Source: VFMC01 sp050248155
GTDB lineage: Bacteria > Actinomycetota > Acidimicrobiia > Acidimicrobiales > Ilumatobacteraceae
Reading direction: 5' to 3'
Assembly: GCA_050248155.1 (NCBI GenBank)
Contig: JBFWSW010000015.1
Span: 1-64,000, forward strand
DNA length: 64,000 nt
This document shows positions 1-9,913 of the stretch, piece by piece. Made by a program: the position numbers and the translations under genes. The notes beneath the pieces are model-generated. The model saw only the letters and a list, made by a program, of their open reading frames with translations. It was not told the origin of the DNA and did not search any database. Positions within the stretch are counted from its first letter, which is position 1; every line of letters begins with the position of its first letter.

Positions 1-521
1 CGCTCGGTGCCGGCCGCATGTTCGCGGTGTCGCTGCACCAGGCGGTGGGCGACGACCTGCAGCAGTTCGTCGCCGACGGCAAGCCCGTCATCGGCATCTG
101 CAACGGCTTCCAGGCACTCGTCCGTGCCGGCCTGCTGCCGGGGGCGCTCGGACACAACGAGAGCGGCGGCTTCCAGTGCGAGTGGGTCACGCTGCAGCCG
201 CAGACGAGCCGATGCGTGTGGACGCTCGACCTCGAACCGTTCGACTGCCCGATCGCCCACGGTGAGGGCCGATACGTCCACCCCGACCCGGACGCCCTCT
301 CGGCCGACGGCCAGGTCGCGCTGCGCTACGCACGCAACCCCAACGGCAGCGTGGCATCCATCGCCGGCGTCTGCGATCCGAGCGGCGTCGTGCTCGGCCT
401 GATGCCCCACCCCGAGAACCACGTCCTGTCACGCCAGCACCCACTGCACGCCCGCGGCCACAGCGGTTCACTCGGCCTCCAGCTCTTCGAACGAGGTGTC
501 GCCCATGCCCGCGCTCGATGA
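1..521 (+). CDS. purQ: Phosphoribosylformylglycinamidine synthase, glutaminase subunit (5' partial)
   Basis: PurQ hydrolyses glutamine and passes ammonia to PurL for the fourth step of purine synthesis. The window opens inside the gene, and the reading frame is already open at base 3 (LGAGRMFAVSL). The class I glutaminase nucleophile elbow GICNGF is present with Cys at bases 99-101, and the His/Glu pair of the triad is in MPHPE at 402-416. About 173 residues are visible, so the N-terminal part is missing. GICNGF and the short length after the elbow fit a stand-alone PurQ rather than the fused glutaminase end of a large PurL. The stop overlaps the start of purC, so the two are probably co-transcribed and translationally coupled. 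Confidence 0.93.
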   Translation, partial: LGAGRMFAVSLHQAVGDDLQQFVADGKPVIGICNGFQALVRAGLLPGALGHNESGGFQCEWVTLQPQTSRCVWTLDLEPFDCPIAHGEGRYVHPDPDALSADGQVALRYARNPNGSVASIAGVCDPSGVVLGLMPHPENHVLSRQHPLHARGHSGSLGLQLFERGVAHARAR

Positions 522-1500
522 CCGCTCGCTGACGCTCGACGACATCGAGCTCGACCTCCCCGACCGTCGCGCCGGCAAGGTGCGGGTGTCCTACCGCTTG
601 TCCGACACCGAGCGGCTGTTCGTCACCACCGACCGGCTGTCGGCGTTCGACCGGATCATCACATCCATCCCCTCGAAGGGTCAGGTGCTGAACCAGCTGT
701 CGGCGTGGTGGTTCGACCAGACGCGGGCGATCGTCGCCAACCACCTCGTCTCGGTCCCCGACCCCAACCTCACCGTCGGCCGCACCGCGATCCCGCTGCC
801 GGTCGAGGTCGTCGTGCGTGGCTACATCACCGGTGTCACGTCCACATCGCTGTGGCAGCAGTACGCCGACGGCGCCCGCACGGTGTACGGCTACGACCTT
901 CCCGACGGCCTGCGCAAGAACACGCAGCTGCCGACCAACATCATCACCCCCACGACCAAGGCGCACGCCGGGGCGCACGACGAGCCGATCACCATGCGCG
1001 ACGTCGTCGAGTCGGGGCTCGTCGACCCCGCGACGTGGGAGCAGGTCGCCGACGCGGCCCTGCGCATCTTCGCCTTCGGGCAGCAGGCGGCAGCCGCCGC
1101 GGGGCTCATCCTCGCGGACACCAAGTACGAGTTCGGCTTGGCAGCCGACACCGGCGACCTGCTGCTGATCGACGAGGTGCACACACCCGACTCGTCACGG
1201 TTCTGGGTCGCGGGCTCGTACGAAGCGCGGCTCGCCGACGGCGACGAGCCCGAGAGCCTCGACAAGGAGTTCGTCCGCCGCGCCCTCATCGACCTCGGCT
1301 ACCGCGGCGAGGGCGCACCGCCGACGCTTCCTGCCGTCGTCGTCGACGCGACGTCGCAGCGCTACGTGGGCGCATTCGAGCGCATCACCGGGCAGCGCTT
1401 CGTACCCGGCGACCAGCCCGCGGCCGAGCGCATCGCCCGCACCGTCGCCGCGCTGCGCGGCGGCCAACCGACCGATCCACCCAGGCAGGCATCAGCATGA
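505..1500 (+). CDS. purC: Phosphoribosylaminoimidazole-succinocarboxamide synthase
   Basis: SAICAR synthetase joins aspartate to CAIR using ATP, in the cytoplasm. The 331-residue product carries the family segments DRLSAFDRI, IPSKGQVLNQLS and RGYITGVTSTSLW. It is of the longer (about 300-residue) class rather than the 240-residue E. coli class. I chose ATG 505 because GAGG lies eight bases upstream; an in-frame GTG at 496 is the alternative. The gene overlaps the end of purQ by 17 bases and shares an ATGA with purF, so the purine genes form one tight operon. Confidence 0.95.
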   Translation: MPALDDRSLTLDDIELDLPDRRAGKVRVSYRLSDTERLFVTTDRLSAFDRIITSIPSKGQVLNQLSAWWFDQTRAIVANHLVSVPDPNLTVGRTAIPLPVEVVVRGYITGVTSTSLWQQYADGARTVYGYDLPDGLRKNTQLPTNIITPTTKAHAGAHDEPITMRDVVESGLVDPATWEQVADAALRIFAFGQQAAAAAGLILADTKYEFGLAADTGDLLLIDEVHTPDSSRFWVAGSYEARLADGDEPESLDKEFVRRALIDLGYRGEGAPPTLPAVVVDATSQRYVGAFERITGQRFVPGDQPAAERIARTVAALRGGQPTDPPRQASA

Positions 1501-2965
1501 CCACGAGCATCCCGATCACGCCGCTCCCCCATCACGACGACGACGTCCCGCACGAGGAGTGCGGCGTGTTCGGCGTGTCGACGCCACACGGTGACGGCGT
1601 CGCCCAGCTCGCCTTCTTCGGGCTGTTCGCGCTGCAGCACCGCGGCCAGGAGGCCGCCGGGCTCGCCGTCAGCGACGGCAGCCGCGCGCGCGTGCACAAG
1701 GACGCCGGCCTCGTCGCCAACGTGTTCACCCCCGAGACGCTCGGCCCGTTGAGCGGCTACCACGCGATCGGACACACCCGGTACAGCACCACCGGCGCCA
1801 ACGCCGTGCGCAACGTGCAGCCCTTCCTCGTCGAGACGATGCACGGCCCGCTCGCCGTCGCCCACAACGGCAACCTCGTCAACGCGCCGGCGCTGCGCGA
1901 CGAGCTGCTCGGCCGCGGCTTCGGCCTCACCGCGACCAGCGACACCGAGGTGCTCACGCTCATGCTCGCCGCGTCGGGTGGGCGCACGTGGGAGGAGCGC
2001 ATCGAGCGCACGATGCCGGCGTGGAAGGGTGCGTTCTCGCTGGTGGTCCTCGCCGCCGATCGGGTGATCGCCGTGCGCGACCCCTGGGGGTTCCGGCCGA
2101 TGAGCGTCGGCCGGTTGCCGCACGGTGGCTACGCGGTCGCGTCCGAGACGTGCGCGCTCAGCACGCTCGGCTGCGTCGAGATCGACGAGGTCGCCCCGGG
2201 CCAGATGGTCACCTTGCAGGGTGCCGAGATGCACCGCCGCACGGCGATGTCGCCCGCTCCCACCTCGGCGCGCTGCACGTTCGAGTTCGTGTACTTCAGC
2301 CGGCCCGACAGCGTGTGGGCAGGCCGCAACATCCACCACGTCCGCCAGCGCCTCGGCGAAGAGCTCGCCCGCGAGCACCCGGCCGAGGCAGACGTGGTCA
2401 TCCCCGTCCCCGACTCGTCGATCCCTGCGGCGATCGGGTTCAGCCGCGAGAGCGGCACGCCGCACAACGACGGCCTCATCAAGAACCGCTACATCGGCCG
2501 CACGTTCATCGAGCCGACGCAGGACATGCGCGAGCGCGGCGTCGCACTGAAGTTCAACGCCCTCGCCGAGAACCTCGCCGGCAAGCGAGTGGTCGTGATC
2601 GACGACTCGCTCGTGCGCGGGACCACCGCGGGCCCGCTCGTGCGCATGCTCCGCGAGGCCGGCGCCGTCGAGGTGCACATGCGGATCACCTGCCCTCCGA
2701 TCACCAGCCCGTGCCACTTCGGCGTCGACATGGGTCACGATGACGACCTGATGGCCGCCCGCCTGACGGTCGACGAGATCCGCCAGCACATCGGGGCCGA
2801 CTCGCTCGGCTTCCTCTCGCTCGACGGCATGATGCGGGCGATCGTCGGACCCGAGCAGAACGGGCTCGACCCGGCCGGGTTCTGCAACGCGTGCTACACG
2901 GGCCGCTACCCGATCGAGGTCAGCCAAGCCCAGCCCAAGCTGGGGTTCGAGGGGGTGCTGGCCTG

Positions 2966-2966
<1 letters not shown>
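1497..2966 (+). CDS. purF: Amidophosphoribosyltransferase (glutamine PRPP amidotransferase)
   Basis: PurF catalyses the committed step of purine synthesis, PRPP plus glutamine to phosphoribosylamine. The 489-residue product begins with a propeptide of about 22 residues that must be removed to expose the N-terminal nucleophile Cys in HEECGVFGV. The PRPP loop VVVIDDSLVRGTTAG is present in the C-terminal half. Cysteines in SARCTF, MRITCPP and GFCNACYTG match the four ligands of the Bacillus-type 4Fe-4S cluster, so this is the propeptide and iron-sulfur class. The start lies in the ATGA overlap with purC and the stop overlaps the ATG of the next gene. Confidence 0.96.
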
Positions 2967-5143
<2,177 letters not shown>

Positions 5144-5166
5144 GGCACAGTGGTCCGCACGCTGCC

Positions 5167-6579
5167 TCAGGGGCTATGCGCGCTCTTCTGGTTGTCGACA
5201 TAGGCGAGCACGGCGAGCACTCGCCGATTGCTCTGTCCCCCCGGGGGCAGGTCGAGCTTGGTGAAGATGGACGACACGGCCGGTTCGACCGTCTTGATGC
5301 TGAGGTGGAGTCGCTCGCAGATGCCGGAGTTCGAGAACCCCTGGGCCATGAGGTCCAGCACCTCGAGCTCGCGCGGCGTGAGATGGCCGAGGTCTCGCCT
5401 CGTCGAAGCTGCCACCGTCATCGACACGGCCGCCAGGTGTTCGAGCACAACCGCGGCTTGGCCGCAGAACCCGTCGAGCACCCGGTCGTCGTGACGCGAC
5501 AGCGGGTGAGGGCGGTCGAGGACCACGGCGCCGAGCTCGGTGCTGCCACGGGTGATCAGGCGGATGGTGCCGGCCGAGAGGTCAGCCGCGAGCTCGCTGG
5601 GCCCGATGTGGTTGACAGGCACGACCTGCTCGACCGGCTCGGGCCACATCCCGACGGCGTGGTAGCGGTTGGCCCGGCGGGCCCAGACCACGACGTGCCG
5701 GGCGCCGAGCGCGTCGGCGATGGCTCGTGCCAGTTCCGCGGGCAAGGTGTCGGCGCCGCCCGATCGTCGGGCCATCCACGTCAGGGCTGAGTGCGTGGCG
5801 AGGAACTGGCCGTGCAGGATCGACCAGCCAGCTGCGGCCGGCAGCAGGCACACGGCGAGCACGCCGGCGGTCGGAGTCCCGCTCCACACGAGCCCACCCG
5901 CGAGAGCAACCAACGAGATCGCCGTCGCCGCGCCGACGACGACGAGTTGGCGCCGGACGACGGGGCCCGAGGTCCGCCACCGATCGGCCACGGCGGCGAG
6001 CCACACGACCTGGTAGGCCACGAAGATCGGCCTCGCGACGATGTCCCAGGCCCTTCCGGCGGTCGTCGCGCCGGGCACAACGAACGGGTGAGCAGTTCGC
6101 ACAACGGCAGCGGTCTCGCCGACAGGCCACAGCGCCGAGGTGACGGCAAGCGCCAGCGTCAGGACCGCGCCGACCCGGACGACCCAGCGCCATCCCGGAG
6201 ATGGCAGCACCCCGTCGGGGAACAAGATCACCGACAGCGTGACCAGGGCGAGCCCGATCACGAGGGGCCACACACCGAGCCACCCCCACCACGGGCTGGT
6301 TCCGCTCCCGGCGTCGTGGCCGATCTGTCGGCCGAGGAACATCACGGCCTCGACGACACCGGTGGCCAAGAACGCCGCGCCACACCTGTTGCGCGGTTGC
6401 TGGTGCAGCACGTAGCACCCCACCGAACTGAACGCGAGGGCGAGCAACCCGTTGTGCAGGTTGGGCACCCAGATGCCGCGGGCGAACCCCGCCGTCGCCG
6501 CGACCACCACGCCGCTCAGGAGCAGGAGTCGGCCTGCCTCACCGAGACGACGAGGACGGTCCACTGCTCCGATCGCCAC
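5167..6579 (-). CDS. Membrane-anchored LuxR-family transcriptional regulator
   Basis: A regulator of about 470 residues. The N-terminal third holds several hydrophobic helices (LLLLSGVVVAATAGFARGI, GWLGVWPLVIGLALVTLSVI, AISLVALAGGLVW). A GAF-like region follows (ADALGARHVVVWARRAN to VLDRPHPLSRHDDRVL). The C-terminus is a LuxR/NarL helix-turn-helix, LTPRELEVLDLMAQGFSNSG, with recognition helix KTVEPAVSSIFTKLDL. It probably couples a membrane or ligand signal to transcription; the target is unknown. The frame stays open much further upstream, but I place the start at GTG 6579, just before the hydrophobic part. Upstream translation would be charged, membrane-unlike sequence overlapping the divergent gene. 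It separates purDM from purN. Confidence 0.75.
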   Translation of the reverse strand: MAIGAVDRPRRLGEAGRLLLLSGVVVAATAGFARGIWVPNLHNGLLALAFSSVGCYVLHQQPRNRCGAAFLATGVVEAVMFLGRQIGHDAGSGTSPWWGWLGVWPLVIGLALVTLSVILFPDGVLPSPGWRWVVRVGAVLTLALAVTSALWPVGETAAVVRTAHPFVVPGATTAGRAWDIVARPIFVAYQVVWLAAVADRWRTSGPVVRRQLVVVGAATAISLVALAGGLVWSGTPTAGVLAVCLLPAAAGWSILHGQFLATHSALTWMARRSGGADTLPAELARAIADALGARHVVVWARRANRYHAVGMWPEPVEQVVPVNHIGPSELAADLSAGTIRLITRGSTELGAVVLDRPHPLSRHDDRVLDGFCGQAAVVLEHLAAVSMTVAASTRRDLGHLTPRELEVLDLMAQGFSNSGICERLHLSIKTVEPAVSSIFTKLDLPPGGQSNRRVLAVLAYVDNQKSAHSP

Positions 6580-6615
6580 GGCGACATCATCACAGGCCGG
6601 GCGCTCGGAAAGGGC

Positions 6616-6654
6616 AGGGTTCTCCCCGGATTCTCCAACAGAAGGGTTCTCCCC
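6616..6654. promoter_or_regulatory. Twin direct repeat in the divergent LuxR / membrane-protein promoter
   Basis: The 12-mer agggttctcccc occurs at 6616-6627 and again at 6643-6654, start-to-start spacing 27 bases, with a partial third copy (ggattctcc) between them. It sits between the regulator start at 6579 and the membrane-protein start at 6721. Spaced direct repeats in a divergent promoter suggest an operator for the neighbouring LuxR regulator; this is inference from position only. Confidence 0.4.
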
Positions 6655-6720
6655 GTGACGCAACGAGGGTGGATCGGCGCACGCTCGGCCGAGAACCCCA
6701 CCCGACCACGGAGACCTGCC

Positions 6721-7314
6721 ATGCACCTCGCCACCGACCACCGACCCGTGCTCACTCGCGCTGGGACGCCCACCGACCAGCTCCTCACCGCTGCACTGGT
6801 CATCGCGCCGGTTCTCATGCTGGTGTCCGACTCGCTCTACACGTTCCAGGGTTGGGACAGCGGAACCGCCGGTGTCATCCACGTCCTCGGCGCGATCGGG
6901 TACGGGATCCTCATGTTGCGCGTCGCCACCTGGCTGCCGGGAGGTTCGTGGCTGACCGCGGGGCTCGTGTTCACCGCGGTGGCGGGCGCGATCGGCAACG
7001 CGGCCTACGGGTTCGAGGCCATCCACGAGTCCTTCGGCGACACTGCCCTCGTCGATCGAGATGGCGCGGCGATCCTGATCAAGCCGCTCGGCCTCCTGTT
7101 CCCACTCGCACTCGCATTCGTCGCTGTGGCCGTGCGCCGTCTCGGTCATCGCGTACCCGCCGCATTCGTGCTCCTGGCCGCCGTGCTGTGGCCGGTCGCC
7201 CACATCGCCAACGTCGCTGCGCTCGCGGTGGCGGTGAACGTCGTCCTCGTGGTCGTTCTCGGCACCGGCACGGTGTGGGCCCGCGACCACTCAGCCGTCG
7301 GTCACGAGACGTGA
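6721..7314 (+). CDS. Small integral membrane protein of unknown function
   Basis: A 197-residue protein with about six hydrophobic helices, for example LLTAALVIAPVLMLVSDSLY, AGLVFTAVAGAIGNAAYGF and AAFVLLAAVLWPVAHIANVA. ATG 6721 is preceded by GGAG with seven-base spacing. I do not recognise the family. It is transcribed divergently from the membrane-bound LuxR regulator and is the likely regulated partner or signal source. The pair sits inside the purine gene run, although neither protein looks related to purines. Confidence 0.75.
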   Translation: MHLATDHRPVLTRAGTPTDQLLTAALVIAPVLMLVSDSLYTFQGWDSGTAGVIHVLGAIGYGILMLRVATWLPGGSWLTAGLVFTAVAGAIGNAAYGFEAIHESFGDTALVDRDGAAILIKPLGLLFPLALAFVAVAVRRLGHRVPAAFVLLAAVLWPVAHIANVAALAVAVNVVLVVVLGTGTVWARDHSAVGHET

Positions 7315-7358
7315 CGAACTTTTCGTTCAACCGGCGCCGCACGAGACTGGTGCCTGCC

Positions 7359-7364
7359 TAGCGT
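7359..7364 (+). promoter_or_regulatory. -10 box of purN (leaderless geometry)
   Basis: TAGCGT ends six bases before ATG 7371, which would put the transcription start on the A of the start codon. This suggests purN-guaB has its own promoter and is not fully dependent on the upstream pur operon. Confidence 0.5.
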
Positions 7365-7370
7365 CGTTCC

Positions 7371-7988
7371 ATGGAACGCAGTGCGCGGTTGGTGCTGCTG
7401 GCATCGGGCAACGGATCGAACGTCCAGGCGGTCATCGATGCGTGCGCCCGCGGCGACATCGACGCGCAGGTGGCCGCCGTGGTCAGCGACCGGCACGACG
7501 CGCGGGCCCTCGAGCGCGCCGACCTTGTCGGCATCCCGACCGTGCACGTCGGCAAGCGAGCGGACGAGAGCCGCGCCGACTACGACGCCCGGCTGGCCGA
7601 CGTCGTCAGTGGCTTCTGCCCCGACCACGTCGTGCTGCTGGGCTGGATGCGCGTGCTCACGATGAACTTCCTCGGCTGGTTCCCGGGCATGGTGATCAAC
7701 CTGCACCCGGCCCTGCCCGGCGAGCTCGCCGGCACCAAGGCCATCGAACGCGCCTTCCGCGAGTTCGAGGACGGCCACCGCGACAGGACCGGGGTGATGG
7801 TGCACCTCGTCCCCGACGAGGGCGTCGACTCCGGTCCGGTGCTCGCCACCGAGATCGTTCCCATCCAAGCCGGCGACACGCTCGACTCGCTCACCGAGCG
7901 GGTGCACGCCGCCGAGCACCGCCTCGTCGTCAGCACGCTCGCCCAGCTGTGCCGAGCGACCCCCCGAGCACAGGAGATCCACGCATGA
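7371..7988 (+). CDS. purN: Phosphoribosylglycinamide formyltransferase (GAR transformylase)
   Basis: PurN transfers a formyl group from 10-formyltetrahydrofolate to GAR in the third step of purine synthesis. The 205-residue product has the family start LVLLASGNGSNVQAVIDAC. The catalytic Asn and His are in VINLHPALPG and the catalytic Asp in VPDEGVDSGPV. The length is typical. It acts between the two activities of the upstream PurD-PurM fusion, so the three activities equal those of the eukaryotic trifunctional enzyme. The stop shares ATGA with guaB, so both are translationally coupled. Confidence 0.94.
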   Translation: MERSARLVLLASGNGSNVQAVIDACARGDIDAQVAAVVSDRHDARALERADLVGIPTVHVGKRADESRADYDARLADVVSGFCPDHVVLLGWMRVLTMNFLGWFPGMVINLHPALPGELAGTKAIERAFREFEDGHRDRTGVMVHLVPDEGVDSGPVLATEIVPIQAGDTLDSLTERVHAAEHRLVVSTLAQLCRATPRAQEIHA

Positions 7989-9478
7989 GCAACGACCAGC
8001 TCTTCGACCGCTTCGAAGCACTCACCTTCGACGATGTCGTCGTCGTCCCCGGCTTCAGCAGCGTCCTGCCCGACACCGTCGACACGAGCGCACGCTTCGC
8101 GGCCGACATCGAGCTCGCCGTCCCACTCGTATCGGCAGCGATGGACAAGGTCACCGAAGCACGCATGGCGATCGCCATCGCTCGCGAGGGCGGCATCGGC
8201 GTCATCCACCGCAACCTCGCCATCGCCGACCAGGCGGCCGAGGTGCAGAAGGTCAAGCGCAGCCAGAGCGGCATGATCACCGACCCGGTCACGCTGCACG
8301 CCGAGGCCACCCTGCACGACGCCGAGGAGCTGATGCACCGGTTCAAGTTCAGCGGGGTGCCGATCGTCGACGCGGGCGGCCGGCTCGTCGGCATCCTGAC
8401 CAACCGCGACATCCGCTTCTGCGAAGGCCCCGACTTCGACAAGCCCGTCAGCGAGTTCATGACCGCTGAGCGTCTCGTCACCGCACCGGTCGGCACCACG
8501 CTCGAGCAGGCCAAGGCAGTGCTGCAGAAGTACCGCATCGAGAAGCTGCCGCTCGTCGACGACGACGGCTTCCTTCGCGGGCTCATCACGGTGAAGGACA
8601 TCCAGAAGCGCCAGGAGTTCCCCAACGCGACGCGCGACTCGGCAGGGAGGCTGCGCTGTGCCGCCGCCGTCGGGGTGGGCGCCGACCTCGAAGAGCGGGT
8701 CGAGGCGCTGGCCGCGATGGGCGTCGACGCGGTCGCGATCGACACGGCACACGGCCACTCGGCCGGTGTGATCAAGGCGATCGAGCGGATCAAGTCGTCG
8801 TGGCCCAACCTGGCGGTCGCTGCCGGCAACGTCGTCACGGAGGAGGGCGTCGAGGCGCTCGCGCAGGCCGGCGCCGACGCCGTGAAGGTGGGGGTCGGAG
8901 CCGGCTCGATCTGCACGACACGGGTGGTCAGCGGTGCCGGCATGCCCCAGCTGTCGGCGATCTGGTTCACCACCCGCCGGGCGCGGCAGCTCGACATCCC
9001 GGTCATCGCCGACGGCGGCATCACGTACTCGGGTGACATCGTCAAGGCCATCGCGGCCGGCGCCGAGACGGTGATGCTCGGATCCCTCCTGGCGGGCACC
9101 GACGAGAGCCCGGGCGAGATGGAGCTCATGGAGGGCCGCCGCTACAAGACCTATCGCGGCATGGGCTCGATGGGCGCGATGCAGGGCCTCGGCGCCGACC
9201 GCTATGCGAGCGCGCAGGCCTCGGCCGTCGGAGCGGCGACCAAGAAGCTCGTGCCCGAGGGGATCGAGGGCCGGGTGCCGTACGCGGGCACGCTCGGCGA
9301 CGTGGTGTACCAGCTGGTCGGTGGCCTCCGCAGCGGCATGGGCTACGCCGGAGCGGCCACCCTCGACGGCCTGCGCAACAACGCCCGGTTCATGAAGGTC
9401 ACCACGGCAGGCCGCGAAGAGAGCCACCCCCACGACGTCACGATCACCAAGGAAGCCCCCAACTACCAGCGCACCTGA
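7985..9478 (+). CDS. guaB: Inosine-5'-monophosphate dehydrogenase
   Basis: GuaB oxidises IMP to XMP with NAD+, the first committed step to GMP. The 497-residue protein is a TIM barrel interrupted at roughly residues 95-215 by a pair of CBS domains (MITDPVTLHAEATL, MTAERLVTAPVGTT). The catalytic loop GAGSICTTRVV holds the active-site Cys; most relatives have GPGSICTTR here. ADGGI and the flap GRRYKTYRGMGSMGAM complete the active site. It starts in the ATGA overlap with purN and closes the purine run. Confidence 0.96.
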   Translation: MSNDQLFDRFEALTFDDVVVVPGFSSVLPDTVDTSARFAADIELAVPLVSAAMDKVTEARMAIAIAREGGIGVIHRNLAIADQAAEVQKVKRSQSGMITDPVTLHAEATLHDAEELMHRFKFSGVPIVDAGGRLVGILTNRDIRFCEGPDFDKPVSEFMTAERLVTAPVGTTLEQAKAVLQKYRIEKLPLVDDDGFLRGLITVKDIQKRQEFPNATRDSAGRLRCAAAVGVGADLEERVEALAAMGVDAVAIDTAHGHSAGVIKAIERIKSSWPNLAVAAGNVVTEEGVEALAQAGADAVKVGVGAGSICTTRVVSGAGMPQLSAIWFTTRRARQLDIPVIADGGITYSGDIVKAIAAGAETVMLGSLLAGTDESPGEMELMEGRRYKTYRGMGSMGAMQGLGADRYASAQASAVGAATKKLVPEGIEGRVPYAGTLGDVVYQLVGGLRSGMGYAGAATLDGLRNNARFMKVTTAGREESHPHDVTITKEAPNYQRT

Positions 9479-9567
9479 GCGCGCCGGTTGAAGACGAACT
9501 TTGGCGCTGCGAGGTCGCTGAGCGGCTCCAGAGCGACAGAGTTCCGATCGGCTGGCAGGATGTGGCC

Positions 9568-9825
9568 GTGCGACGGTCGATCGACGACTACCCGTTCGAG
9601 CAGGCGGATCTGCCGGAGGGCGCCGACGACGCCCAGCAGCTGTCGTGGGCGGTGGCGGTGAGCGACGACTACGACGACGCCGAACCGCGGGTGGTGCTGA
9701 CCGTCGAGGAGGTGGGTGCCGCAGGTGAAGGCCTGGTTGCGCACCTCACACCGGTGATGACCAGGCGTCTCCGCCTCGCCCTGCGCGACGCGCTGCGCGA
9801 GATCGGCGAGGACCCCGGTCACTGA
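9568..9825 (+). CDS. Small acidic hypothetical protein
   Basis: An 85-residue, strongly acidic product (RSIDDYPFEQADLPEGADDA) ending in a helical, Arg-rich stretch (TRRLRLALRDALREIGED). No domain is recognised. GTG 9568 is preferred because AGGA lies seven bases upstream; GTG 9562 is too close to it. It stands alone between guaB and the reductase gene, and codon use looks like that of its neighbours, so it is probably real. Confidence 0.55.
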   Translation: MRRSIDDYPFEQADLPEGADDAQQLSWAVAVSDDYDDAEPRVVLTVEEVGAAGEGLVAHLTPVMTRRLRLALRDALREIGEDPGH

Positions 9826-9857
9826 GAAAGACCTACCGCAGCAGCGCCCTGGTGTGT

Positions 9858-9896
9858 AAAGTTGACTAAGCCGATCAGCTTTTAGGTGGATCGGCT
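9858..9896 (+). promoter_or_regulatory. Overlapping inverted repeats upstream of the sulfite/nitrite reductase gene
   Basis: AAAGTTGA (9858-9865) and TCAGCTTT (9875-9882) form a near-perfect palindrome with nine bases between arms. A second pair, AGCCGATC (9869-9876) and GATCGGCT (9889-9896), overlaps it. The element ends 17 bases before the ATG. It looks like a dimeric repressor site or alternative RNA hairpins controlling the reductase; the regulator is not identified. Confidence 0.5.
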
Positions 9897-9913
9897 GATG
9901 GAGGTCACCACCC

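Noticed and set aside
6580..7290. Extension of the LuxR regulator frame upstream to give about 700 residues
   Set aside because: The added part is charged, repetitive and opposite the well-supported membrane-protein gene; the hydrophobic N-terminus begins just after GTG 6579.
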